A DNA stretch of 64,000 nucleotides from the NCBI GenBank assembly GCA_011045955.1, contig DSBV01000053.1, positions 1 through 64,000 on the forward strand, written 5' to 3'. Positions 18,310-26,569 of the stretch are shown here, in pieces; position 1 is the first letter of the stretch; each line of letters opens with the position of its first letter. The notes beneath the pieces are model-generated. The model had not been told where the DNA came from. It searched no databases and saw only the letters and a program-made list of their open reading frames with translations. This DNA comes from Bacteroidales bacterium. Lineage in GTDB: Bacteria; Bacteroidota; Bacteroidia; Bacteroidales; Tenuifilaceae. Made by a program: the position numbers and the translations under genes.

Positions 18310-18918
18310 ATGGATGCTGGTGATTTTATATACATTCTAATAGCAATTGGACTGGCCATACTAAATGCTGTTGCCAATAATAAAAAGAAACAGGCTGCCC
18401 AGCAAAAGCGGCAGGCACAAAACCCTGTTCCGGTTGACGAGGATTCAATAACCATGAAAACGCAGGAATTGCTTGGGCAGGAGGTGATTTTTGAATCTGA
18501 TGATAATTCAATGGATAAAGTTGATGTTGAAGAAAATGAAGAATACGTTCATCATTCCAAAACGGAACAAGAGAACAGCGTTTTTGCTAGGGAAATTGAA
18601 TACGAGAAGGAACCCATTGATAAACCGTTAGCCGAGGAGGAACTTTATCCGCTTCTTGATCAAACACCCCTCGATGTGGCTAAACCAATAGAATACACCC
18701 CAATTGATATTGCCGAATCGAAAGTTGAAGGCCCAATTGGCGATTATTCCTACCAGGAGTCGTTCAACGCAAGCATGCAGGCTGTTGATATGACCGCCCC
18801 GGAAACCGAGGAATTTGTGCACAACAAGGAGGAAGAGCTAATCGAACCATTCTTGGCCGATTTTGATGCCATGAAAGCTATTATTTACGCCGAAATTATT
18901 CGACCAAAGTATTTTTAG
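18310..18918 (+). CDS. Acidic single-pass membrane protein, function unknown
   Basis: 202 residues: an N-terminal membrane segment (FIYILIAIGLAILNAVAN), a short Lys/Gln-rich stretch (KKKQAAQQKRQAQ) and a long acidic tail (for example DDNSMDKVDVEENEEY). The positive-inside rule would place the tail in the cytoplasm. It probably forms a unit with the preceding basic lipoprotein, 17 bases upstream, giving an acidic and a basic partner. No catalytic motif seen; low-complexity proteins of this type are frequent in Bacteroidota. Confidence 0.75.
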   Translation: MDAGDFIYILIAIGLAILNAVANNKKKQAAQQKRQAQNPVPVDEDSITMKTQELLGQEVIFESDDNSMDKVDVEENEEYVHHSKTEQENSVFAREIEYEKEPIDKPLAEEELYPLLDQTPLDVAKPIEYTPIDIAESKVEGPIGDYSYQESFNASMQAVDMTAPETEEFVHNKEEELIEPFLADFDAMKAIIYAEIIRPKYF

Positions 18919-18957
18919 CTGTAACTTTTAGTGGTGTATTTGAATTAAATTTTTTTA

Positions 18958-18965
18958 TATCTTTG
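18958..18965 (+). promoter_or_regulatory. greA: -7 element of greA
   Basis: TATCTTTG, exact consensus, predicting an RNA start near 18971. That is just at the base of the hairpin described next. Confidence 0.7.
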
Positions 18966-18972
18966 CATCAAA

Positions 18973-19003
18973 GAGTTCCGATTCCCTGTCGGGATTCTTT
19001 TTT
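18973..19003 (+). terminator. Terminator hairpin inside the greA leader
   Basis: GAGTTCCGA (18973-18981) pairs with TCGGGATTC (18989-18997) in a 9-bp stem with two G-U pairs, followed by six T. It lies between the greA promoter and the greA ATG, so most transcripts could stop after about 30 bases. Confidence 0.65.
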
Positions 19004-19024
19004 ATTTCATATTTAGGAGGCAAA

Positions 19025-19498
19025 ATGAGTAAAGTAACCTATTTAACCGAGGAAGGGCTCCAGAAATTACGCAAGGAACTTGAGCACCTTAAAACTGTGG
19101 AACGGCCAGCAATTTCAAGAATGATTGCTGAGGCTCGCGATAAAGGCGATTTATCGGAAAACGCCGAGTATGATGCTGCCAAGGAGGCACAAGGTATGCT
19201 TGAGTTGCGAATTTCGAAGCTTGAAGATTTGATTGCCAATGCGCGCATTATTGATGAGTCAAAGATTGATACAACACAGGTGCAGATACTCAATAAGGTA
19301 AAGTTTAAAAACCTTAAAACCAATGCGGTGGTTGAGTACACCCTTGTGGCTGAGTTGGAGGCTAACCTTAAGGAGAATAAACTATCAATCTCTACCCCTA
19401 TAGGTAAAGCCCTCATTGGTAAAAAGGTTGGCGATGTGGTTGATGTTCAGGTGCCATCGGGTTTAATGCGGTTTGAGATTTTAGGAATATCACTCTAA
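19025..19498 (+). CDS. greA: Transcription elongation factor GreA
   Basis: Rescues backtracked RNA polymerase by stimulating cleavage of the nascent RNA. The 157-residue protein has the N-terminal coiled coil (EEGLQKLRKELEHLK) with the acidic tip GDLSENAEYDAAKE that enters the polymerase secondary channel, and a C-terminal FKBP-like globular domain ending in GDVVDVQVPSG. Length and motifs are normal. The start is preceded by TTTAGGAGG (ending 19020), a strong Shine-Dalgarno sequence that is unusual for this phylum. The leader holds a terminator-like hairpin, suggesting control of read-through. The HIT gene follows after 11 bases. Confidence 0.95.
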   Translation: MSKVTYLTEEGLQKLRKELEHLKTVERPAISRMIAEARDKGDLSENAEYDAAKEAQGMLELRISKLEDLIANARIIDESKIDTTQVQILNKVKFKNLKTNAVVEYTLVAELEANLKENKLSISTPIGKALIGKKVGDVVDVQVPSGLMRFEILGISL

Positions 19499-19509
19499 AT
19501 CATTTTGCT

Positions 19510-19902
19510 ATGGCTACAATTTTTAGCCGGATTGTAAGTGGCGAGATACCTTCGTATAAGGTAGCTGAGGATGATACATTCTACGCATTCCTCGATATCA
19601 ATCCATTGGCCAAAGGCCATACCCTAGTAATTCCTAAGGTTGAGGTTGATTATCTTTTCGATCTCGATCCCGAAACCCTTGCCGGGCTTACCCTTTTTGC
19701 CCAGCGGGTTGCTAAGGCTATCGGAAAGGTTGTGCCCTGCAAGCGAGTTGGGGTTGCAGTGCTTGGACTCGAAGTTCCTCATGCCCACATTCATCTGGTG
19801 CCCCTGAATAAGGAGTCGGATATCGATTTTCACAAGCCGAAACTTAAACTTACTCCTGAGGAGTTTGCCGAATTGGCTAAGCGTATTGCCGCTGAGTTTT
19901 AA
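19510..19902 (+). CDS. HIT family hydrolase (HINT-like)
   Basis: A 130-residue histidine-triad protein. It begins FSRIVSGEIPSYKVAEDD as in Hint/HinT proteins and carries the catalytic triad VPHAHIHLVPL (H-x-H-x-H) near residues 90-100. Family members hydrolyse nucleoside phosphoramidates or related nucleotides; the physiological substrate is uncertain. It sits 11 bases after greA and is probably its operon partner, a common arrangement in Bacteroidota. Confidence 0.92.
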   Translation: MATIFSRIVSGEIPSYKVAEDDTFYAFLDINPLAKGHTLVIPKVEVDYLFDLDPETLAGLTLFAQRVAKAIGKVVPCKRVGVAVLGLEVPHAHIHLVPLNKESDIDFHKPKLKLTPEEFAELAKRIAAEF

Positions 19903-19928
19903 TAGATATAGGTTGTAAGTGATATATG

Positions 19929-19954
19929 AAAACCAGGCTCAGGTCTGGCTTTTA
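19929..19954 (+). terminator. Weak intrinsic terminator after the HIT gene
   Basis: AACCAG and CTGG-CTT arms around an 8-base loop, followed by TTTT. The stem is short and has one mismatch. Confidence 0.45.
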
Positions 19955-19992
19955 TGTTAAAAAACTATGGTGCTTTTTAACTGCATTTAAAT

Positions 19993-20026
19993 GAAGTTCC
20001 ATGAATTTATTAGTTCATGGAACTTC
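19993..20026. repeat. 13-bp perfect hairpin between convergent genes
   Basis: GAAGTTCCATGAA (19993-20005) and TTCATGGAACTTC (20014-20026) with an 8-base loop. It lies between the ends of the HIT gene and the Mrp operon. No T-run follows on either strand, so it may be a processing or stability hairpin rather than a terminator. Confidence 0.6.
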
Positions 20027-20036
20027 GGCATAGAAA

Positions 20037-20897
20037 TTATTTTCCCATGCTTCTTTCTACAAAGTATCTTTTAAAGCTCGATGCCTGTAATAGATACTCT
20101 GTTGGAGTTACATGGCTTTGTTCTATTATTTTGTTACAGCACCAAATGGCAAATTTGTTGCTGACCTCAAAGTCAAAGGCAATATGAATTGCTTTTATGG
20201 GGAAATCAAAGTTTTCAGGGTGAATCTTCATGGCTGCCTCAATTACATTTAAGGCTCTATTGGGCAGGTTGTTTTCCACATAGAAATTTACTAATGCAAA
20301 TGTAGCTTTGTGGCTGTACTTACACAGTTCGCAAGCCTGCTCGAGGTGCTTTTCAGCTTTTTCAAATCTACCCATTTTGCTGTATATAACACCTGCTACC
20401 CTATATCCTGTTGCTGGATCAATTTTAAGTATTTCATGAGCAATTTCAAGCGCTTTGCTGTAACTTCCCCCATGGGAAGCCGGTAAACGAATAATTGTAT
20501 AAACAAGTTCTTCAGCAATTTCGACATTGGTCTTGTTTCTTAGCCAGGCAGTTTCCTGTTTGCTTGCTTTTTGGGCAAGGGATAGAAGTTCATCAATTAT
20601 GGTTTTACCGCTGAGTTTTATTTTTTGTTTGTAGGCGGCACGGGCAATGGCATGGGCACCTATGGGGTTGGTAAGCATTAAAAAAGAAATAATGATAAAT
20701 GCTTTGGCAAACACTCCAATTTGGTCAAAGAGTAATGAGATGCCGAGCAACACTAAACCTAATCCAAGGGTCGAGGCTTTGGTGATTGCGGACATTCGGG
20801 TATAAAAATCAGGAAGTTTTAAAATGCCAATGGAGGCAATTAGCATGAAAAGCGAGCCCGTTGTAATGAGTATGGTAGAAATTATGTCGATAAGCAT
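20037..20897 (-). CDS. mnhG: Mrp antiporter subunit G fused to a TPR domain
   Basis: Residues 1-115 are a MrpG/MnhG subunit: three membrane helices with the typical SIGILKLPDFYTRMSAITKASTLG and MLTNPIGAHAIARAAY. Standard MrpG ends near 110-130 residues. Here the frame continues to 286 with a soluble helical domain (residues ~130-286) that reads as tetratricopeptide-like repeats (ALEIAHEILKIDPATG, GRFEKAEKHLEQACELC, PNRALNVIEAAMKIHPEN). The MrpG C-terminus is expected to face the cytoplasm, so the domain could recruit a partner or regulate the complex. Last gene of a seven-gene Mrp operon, 2 bases after mnhF. Confidence 0.85.
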   Translation of the reverse strand: MLIDIISTILITTGSLFMLIASIGILKLPDFYTRMSAITKASTLGLGLVLLGISLLFDQIGVFAKAFIIISFLMLTNPIGAHAIARAAYKQKIKLSGKTIIDELLSLAQKASKQETAWLRNKTNVEIAEELVYTIIRLPASHGGSYSKALEIAHEILKIDPATGYRVAGVIYSKMGRFEKAEKHLEQACELCKYSHKATFALVNFYVENNLPNRALNVIEAAMKIHPENFDFPIKAIHIAFDFEVSNKFAIWCCNKIIEQSHVTPTEYLLQASSFKRYFVERSMGK

Positions 20898-20899
20898 GG

Positions 20900-21169
20900 C
20901 TAATCTTTTCGTTTAAAAATATAGTATGCAAACGAGAGTGCCCCTAAAAATGCAATTAATGACAGGACTACCGCTACGTCAAGGAAGTTCACATTTTCCC
21001 ATGTTAGTGAAAAAATTGCAATTGATGCAATTACGAGTGTTGTGAATAAATCAAAAGCAGTAACCCTATCGGGTAGCGTTGGCCCTTTCAGGAAACGTAT
21101 TATTACCAATAGCATCGATATGCCTATTAGGACAATTGATAATTTAAGTGTTAGATTTACCATTGCCAA
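20900..21169 (-). CDS. mnhF: Mrp antiporter subunit F
   Basis: An 89-residue membrane protein with three helices. The segment IRFLKGPTLPDRVTAFDLFTT is the MrpF/MnhF signature. Small essential subunit of the Mrp-type Na+/H+ antiporter in the inner membrane. It is 2 bases from both neighbours. Confidence 0.92.
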   Translation of the reverse strand: MAMVNLTLKLSIVLIGISMLLVIIRFLKGPTLPDRVTAFDLFTTLVIASIAIFSLTWENVNFLDVAVVLSLIAFLGALSFAYYIFKRKD

Positions 21170-21171
21170 AA

Positions 21172-21663
21172 CTAGTTAAAGATTCGTTGAACACGCCTTT
21201 CGAAACCATTCTTGAGTTGCGATTTTATTTTATCTACATCACCCTCGGGTATATTCATTGCGTGAATAAATAAATATGTTTTGTCTTCGGAAACTTCGAT
21301 ACTCAAAGTGCCAGGGGTAAGGGATATTAGTGACGCCAGTATGGTAATTTCAATATCGCTTTTTACATCGAGCGGCATTGAGATTATGCCGGCTTGTATG
21401 CGGGATTTTAGCGATAAGACTTCTCTAACAACAAGAAACGTGGCTATGAACATTTCTTTGGTGAAGTAAACTATAAGTTCAACCAAGTATATTGTTTGGG
21501 AAAAAACTTTCTTGCTGAAAAAATAAGAAACTAGCCAGAAGAATAAGTTCAAGGAAATGAAAATCAGGATAACCCAATGGGCTTCAATTTCAAAATCAAC
21601 ATAAAAAAGATAACCCAGGGTTAGGATTGTCGCGGTAGTTATTAGCCAGAATATTGTTTTCAT
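21172..21663 (-). CDS. mnhE: Mrp antiporter subunit E
   Basis: A 163-residue MrpE subunit: two N-terminal membrane helices, then a cytoplasmic domain with SLISLTPGTLSIEVSEDKTYLFIHAMN, the conserved core of the family. Needed for full antiporter activity in characterised Mrp systems. Sits between mnhD (29 bases upstream) and mnhF (2 bases). Confidence 0.92.
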   Translation of the reverse strand: MKTIFWLITTATILTLGYLFYVDFEIEAHWVILIFISLNLFFWLVSYFFSKKVFSQTIYLVELIVYFTKEMFIATFLVVREVLSLKSRIQAGIISMPLDVKSDIEITILASLISLTPGTLSIEVSEDKTYLFIHAMNIPEGDVDKIKSQLKNGFERRVQRIFN

Positions 21664-21692
21664 AGCGCGTTATTTTTTTGCTTTGCAAAGGC

Positions 21693-23234
21693 TTAATTGT
21701 TAACGCCAATTACACTGTTGATATAGTTTTGCCTGCCACTAATAATTGATGTTGATTCGTTGCACCAGTTAATTAAGGTTTCGGGGGCAAAACTAATGGC
21801 CAAAACCAAAATGGTAATGGCTAGAATGGAGAGCATCATTCCTGGCTGATTTTTTAATAGATTTAACAAATCTAATTTAGGTTGCTCCCCCGCAGGGTTA
21901 GGTTTCCAAAAGACCTCATTCCATATTTTTGTCATAGAGAACAGGGTTAGTAGGCTAACCATTAGCGATATAGCGGTTACCCCAATAACCAATGAGTTTC
22001 CCTCTTCAAAGCCACCACGTGCAAGTAAATATTTACCCCAGAACCCTGTTAGGGGTGGAATTCCGGTAAGTGAAAACGCCGAGATAACAAAAAGCAAAGC
22101 TAACCAGGGTGTTTGTTGAATTAACCCTCCGAGTTCTTTAAGTTTATAACTGCCTGAAATTGTGTTTACGCTACCTGCTATGAAAAACAGATTGGTTTTA
22201 ACCAGAACATTGTGAACAACAAAAAACAATGAGCCGGCAATGGCAAGTGGTGTATAAATGGCTAAACCCATTACCATGTAGCCAATTTGGGAGACAATGT
22301 GGAACGATAATATTTTTCGGAAATCTACTTGAGCTGCTGCACCCAGTACTCCAATAACCATTGTTAAGGCTGCAAGCACTAACATAACTGTTTGTAATAT
22401 TGTTCCCTGAAGTGGATAAATTAAAGTAAAAAATCGAGTTAATGCGTAAATGCCAACTTTAGTAAGAAGTGCAACTACCAAGGCAGTTAAACCTATAGGT
22501 GCAGTATGATAGGTTGCGGGCAACCAAAAAAATAGGGGAAAAATGGCAGCTTTTATACCAAAACTAATGAAGAAAAAGGTTGCAGCAATATTGGGTAGTT
22601 GCTGATTACTAACCAATGGAAGGTCTTTTGCTATGTATGCCATGTTCAAATGGCCGGTTAAACCGTATAGCAGAGCTATCCCAACCAGGAAAAAAGTAGA
22701 ACTTAATACATTTATGGCCACATACTTCAATGAGCCTTCAAACTGTTGCCTGTTGGCACCTATTGTAAATAGTACAAACGAACTAACCAGCATTACCTCA
22801 AACCAAACGTACAAGTTGAATAAATCGCCGGCTAAAAAGGTGCCCGATAATCCAAATATCAGAAAGAAAAATACAGGCAAAAAAATCGAAAGCGACGTTT
22901 TCGACTTTATGTATGATATGGCATACCAGTAAGCCATAAGTGCCATAAATGCGCTAAGGACAAGGTAGAGCGATGCCATGGTATCGGCAACTAGCATAAT
23001 TCCAAAACCATTGGGCCAATTGCCTATGCTTAGCAGTTGTATTCCTTGTGCTTTTACATCCCTAAAAAGCCATAGTGTGGCTGCAAGGTGAAACAGGGTT
23101 GATAAACCGCCTATAAACACCTGAAGTTTAGACTTACCCCACAAGGCAAGCATGGCTATTGCAGTTAGTAATGGAATGGTGAGGGTTAAAACTATGGCAA
23201 CATTCATATTCATTTCGAATTGAGTATTAATCAA
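21693..23234 (-). CDS. mnhD: Mrp antiporter subunit D
   Basis: A 513-residue NuoN/ND2-like proton-channel subunit with about 14 membrane helices. Landmarks: GDLFNLYVWFEVMLVSSFVLF (buried Glu), KAAIFPLFFWLPATYHTAP and KILSFHIVSQIGYM, which carry the lysines used for proton transfer in this family. It is homologous to complex I antiporter-like subunits; membership of the Mrp operon identifies it as MrpD. The start overlaps the end of mnhC by 8 bases. Confidence 0.94.
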   Translation of the reverse strand: MINTQFEMNMNVAIVLTLTIPLLTAIAMLALWGKSKLQVFIGGLSTLFHLAATLWLFRDVKAQGIQLLSIGNWPNGFGIMLVADTMASLYLVLSAFMALMAYWYAISYIKSKTSLSIFLPVFFFLIFGLSGTFLAGDLFNLYVWFEVMLVSSFVLFTIGANRQQFEGSLKYVAINVLSSTFFLVGIALLYGLTGHLNMAYIAKDLPLVSNQQLPNIAATFFFISFGIKAAIFPLFFWLPATYHTAPIGLTALVVALLTKVGIYALTRFFTLIYPLQGTILQTVMLVLAALTMVIGVLGAAAQVDFRKILSFHIVSQIGYMVMGLAIYTPLAIAGSLFFVVHNVLVKTNLFFIAGSVNTISGSYKLKELGGLIQQTPWLALLFVISAFSLTGIPPLTGFWGKYLLARGGFEEGNSLVIGVTAISLMVSLLTLFSMTKIWNEVFWKPNPAGEQPKLDLLNLLKNQPGMMLSILAITILVLAISFAPETLINWCNESTSIISGRQNYINSVIGVNN

Positions 23235-23580
23235 TCGTTTCCGTTGAATTCAGTTTTTCCATATCGGAAGTTCCGGTTACTTTATAAACCTTTCGGATTA
23301 GAACAATAACAAATGCTTGTATGCCAAACCCGATTACAATTGCTGTTAGTATTAACGCTTGCGGAATTGGGTCGGCAAATGGTGGTGTCAATACCTCCTT
23401 TGCTTGATTTATTATTGCTGGAACACCCCGGGTGATCCTAGCTATTAGGAAAATAAACAAGTTCGTTGCATAGCTCAGCATCATTATTCCGATAATCAGT
23501 TTTACTATACCCCTATGGAGCATTAGGTAAAGTCCTGCCGCAAAAAGCAATCCGGTTAATATGGCTAAAACAATTTCCAT
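23227..23580 (-). CDS. mnhC: Mrp antiporter subunit C
   Basis: A 117-residue NuoK-like subunit with three membrane helices (GLYLMLHRGIVKLIIGIMMLSYATNLFIF; ALILTAIVIGFGIQAFVIVL). The conserved DPIPQALILTAIVI motif is present. Overlaps mnhD by 8 bases and follows mnhB by 2, consistent with translational coupling. Confidence 0.92.
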   Translation of the reverse strand: MEIVLAILTGLLFAAGLYLMLHRGIVKLIIGIMMLSYATNLFIFLIARITRGVPAIINQAKEVLTPPFADPIPQALILTAIVIGFGIQAFVIVLIRKVYKVTGTSDMEKLNSTETID

Positions 23581-23582
23581 TT

Positions 23583-23990
23583 TTAATTTTTTGAAAGGGT
23601 AAATGTAATATTAGAAACCACCCCAATTACCAGAATGTAAACCCCTATATCGAAAAACAAGGGAGTTCCTATTTTTCCAATTAAAGGTATCGTGAAGTCA
23701 AACCAAATACCTGTCATTAAAGGCTTCCCAAGAAATATAGGGGATATTACACTAATGGCCGATACCAGCAGCCCAGATGCAATAATTCCAATGGGTTGGA
23801 TTTTGTATTTGGCAATGGTATTATTCACTCCTAGAATCATCGATCGCGTAAACAAGCCAATAGATGCAAGCAACCCACCAATAAAACCACCTCCTGCCGC
23901 ATTATGCCCCCTGAAAAGTAGAAATAGTGAGAATATAATGAAAAGTGGCATAAGTAACCTAATTGACGTTTGGAGAATTACCGTGCGCAT
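23583..23990 (-). CDS. mnhB: Mrp antiporter subunit B
   Basis: A 135-residue MrpB subunit with four membrane helices. The motif [20 protein letters not shown] is the family hallmark, followed by [25 protein letters not shown]. Lies between the large subunit A and subunit C with short spacers (12 and 2 bases). Confidence 0.93.
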   Translation of the reverse strand: MRTVILQTSIRLLMPLFIIFSLFLLFRGHNAAGGGFIGGLLASIGLFTRSMILGVNNTIAKYKIQPIGIIASGLLVSAISVISPIFLGKPLMTGIWFDFTIPLIGKIGTPLFFDIGVYILVIGVVSNITFTLSKN

Positions 23991-24002
23991 AATGATTTTC
24001 CG

Positions 24003-26339
24003 TTATGTGTTTTTCGATGTGTATTTAAGTAATGAAAATATTCCTAACGATGCAATAGCTAGAACTACAATTTCGCCCATGGTGTCCAACCCACGGAAAT
24101 CCACAAGGATAACATTAACAACATTCCGACCTTTAGCAAGCAAGTAGCTCGATTGTGCATAAAAATCTTTAACAGGTGAAGGGGTTTGTAAGGTGTGTAT
24201 CCATAGCAGTAGTATGGTAAGTGTAGCCCCGAATAGTAAAGGTAGTAAAAGCAGTTTGGGTTTTGAAGTTCTTGACAGGGGAATGAATTTTGGAAGGTGG
24301 TTCAGGGTTAAAACAAATAGTACAATGGTAAGGGTCTCAACAAGGAACTGGGTCATTGCAACATCAGGGCCACCAAAGTAGAGGAACGTGGCTGCGGTAC
24401 CATATCCTATTAACCCTAGCGATACTATGGAGGTTATTCTTGATTGAGCGGCTATTGTATTAACCAATCCGATTGCCATTATCAGTATGAATATAATTTC
24501 GTACCACTTTAAGCGTGTCAACTCCTCAAAGCTTTGTAGGGATGGAAATTCCCCTAAGTAAAGCATTTGTGTCCAAACTAGAACGAGTAAGGTTGCAACT
24601 ATTACAAGGAAATAGTTCTTGAGGTTACCCGATTGGAAGAAAAGCGTTTGTTTTTTTGCAATCTCCAAAAGAGCAGTAATGCTTTTGGTATAGATTTTTT
24701 CCGGGCCAAACAATTCGGTCAATTTAAATTTTGATGAAATGGTTAATATGTTTTTTCGTGATTTATATAGGATATATCCCAGTAAAAGTGTTAGTAGGCT
24801 TAAGGCAAATATTAGCGTAAACCCATGCCAAATACCTAACTTCAATACTTTTTCAATGTTTAAGATTTGACTTGAGGAGTGATGTAGTATGGGTTGTGCA
24901 AGCTGTTCGGAAAATATACCCCCAACCAATCCTAATGTTGCCAAAAAAATTGGCCCTATGAGCATTGATGCGGGTGCTTCGTGAGGTTTTTTAGGCATAG
25001 TGCTTTTTTCCCCGGTAAATATCTTGTAACCAAACTCAAATGCAATAGAGGTAAATATTACTCCTGTCGAAAATGTTAAAAAGCCAATAAGTCCGCTGGC
25101 GAATGGGGCGCTAAAAGTAGCGCCGTACAGTATCTCTTTGGCTATAAAACCAAAAAAGGGTATTACTCCGGCCATTGAGAGGGAGGCCAATACTGAGGAG
25201 TAAAAAGTAAAGGGCATAAATTTCCCTAAACCAGATAGTGCCGATAAATCGCGAGTACCTGCTTCATGGTCAATGTTACCGGTAACCATAAAGAGCGTGC
25301 TTTTGTATAGCGCATGTGCTAATAGAAAGACCATGGCAGCCTGAACGGAAGTGGTGGTTCCAATTCCAAGCAACATGGTCATTATACCCAGAGCGCTAAT
25401 AGTAGTATAGGCTAACACCTTTTTCATGTCGTTATGCAAAAAGGCCGATAGTGCCCCATAAACCATGGTTATGGTTCCAATGTGGATGAGGGTTAGGCTC
25501 CAAACACCAGTATCGGCAAATAGAGGTATAAGCCGTGCTATCAAAAATACACCGGCTTTTACCATAGTTGTAGAGTGTAAAAATGCACTTACCGGAGCAG
25601 GCGCAGCCATGGCGTTGGGCAGCCAGAAATGAAAAGGGAATTGAGCCGATTTTGTAGATGCACCCACTAAAATCAGTATGGCTATCAGCGGTTTTACTTT
25701 ACTCTCAGAAAGAACATTGATATTGGTAATTATATCGTTTAATTCGTATGAACCAACCTCAATTCCAATTAGTATGAACCCGGCAAGCATGAACAACCCA
25801 CCTGATACTGTTACAAGCATTGCCATTAGGGCCGATTTTCGCGATTCCTCGTTATTGTGATAGTAGCCAATAAGAAGGTACGAGCTTAAGCTTGTCAGCT
25901 CCCAAAAAATGAATAGCACGATTAGGTTTCCCGACATCACCAGGCCGAGCATGGCAGTCATGAATAAGCTAAGGTAAAGGTAGAATAGCCGCTTGTTTTT
26001 ATCCTCCCATAAATAACCATTGGCGTAATTAAAAATGAAAAAGCCAACCCCCGAAATGAGCAATACAAAAAAAACACTCAGTCCATCGAGCCGGAACGTC
26101 AAGTTCAGATTGAGCGAACTAATCCAGCTGTATTTCTCTATTATTGATCCTTGCCGTATGACATGGTCTAGTTTTGATAAAGCTAATGCAAAGATTCCAA
26201 GAGGGAATAGGCTTAGCCAGTTACCTGTCCTGTTTGGGGATAATCGGTGAACAGGTATCGAAATAAATGTTAACAGGAGCGATATTGTTAAAATAATAAC
26301 CACAGCCAGTCGTTTTATCAAGTTTAGTAAAAATGACAA
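24003..26339 (-). CDS. mnhA: Mrp antiporter large subunit A
   Basis: A 778-residue NuoL/ND5-like protein with about 20 membrane helices, first gene of the operon. N-terminal part: [31 protein letters not shown] (buried Glu), [25 protein letters not shown]-type segment and [12 protein letters not shown]. The C-terminal third ([58 protein letters not shown]) is the MrpA-specific extension related to NuoJ/MrpB. The complex exchanges cytoplasmic Na+ for protons and supports pH and salt homeostasis. The region before the start contains the structured repeat at 26391-26533. Confidence 0.94.
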   Translation of the reverse strand: [778 protein letters not shown]

Positions 26340-26390
26340 TTACTTACTGCCGAGCAAACAACTGATGTTGTCATTTGTTTAGCTGAGATT

Positions 26391-26533
26391 GGACAATAGA
26401 AGCAAAAAAACATCTAGGTTGTTTATTTCTATTGACCTATCGAGGCAACCCCGACTTATCAAAATCTTTCATTCCGAACTTTCGGATTGATCAAATTTTA
26501 CTAGTCGACTCGTCAATTGGTTTTTCTATTGAC
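26391..26533. repeat. Structured dispersed repeat, copy A
   Basis: A ~143-base element with a diverged second copy at 62228-62373. Shared blocks in order: ATAGAA, TTTCTATTGA, TCGAGG, ACTTATCAA, CATTCCGAA, CGGA-TGA, AGTCGA-TCGTCAATTGG and ATTGAC. Copy A forms CAATAGAA (26394-26401)/TTCTATTG (26427-26434), a central hairpin around CATTCCGAA/TTCGGATTG and a last pair TCAAT/ATTGA. The ends are imperfect inverted repeats (GGACAATAGAA at the left, TTCTATTGAC at the right). It lies between the sulfatase gene end and mnhA. Confidence 0.75.
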
Positions 26534-26569
26534 AAATTAGGGTTTAATATAGAGTAATGCCTTTAAAGG

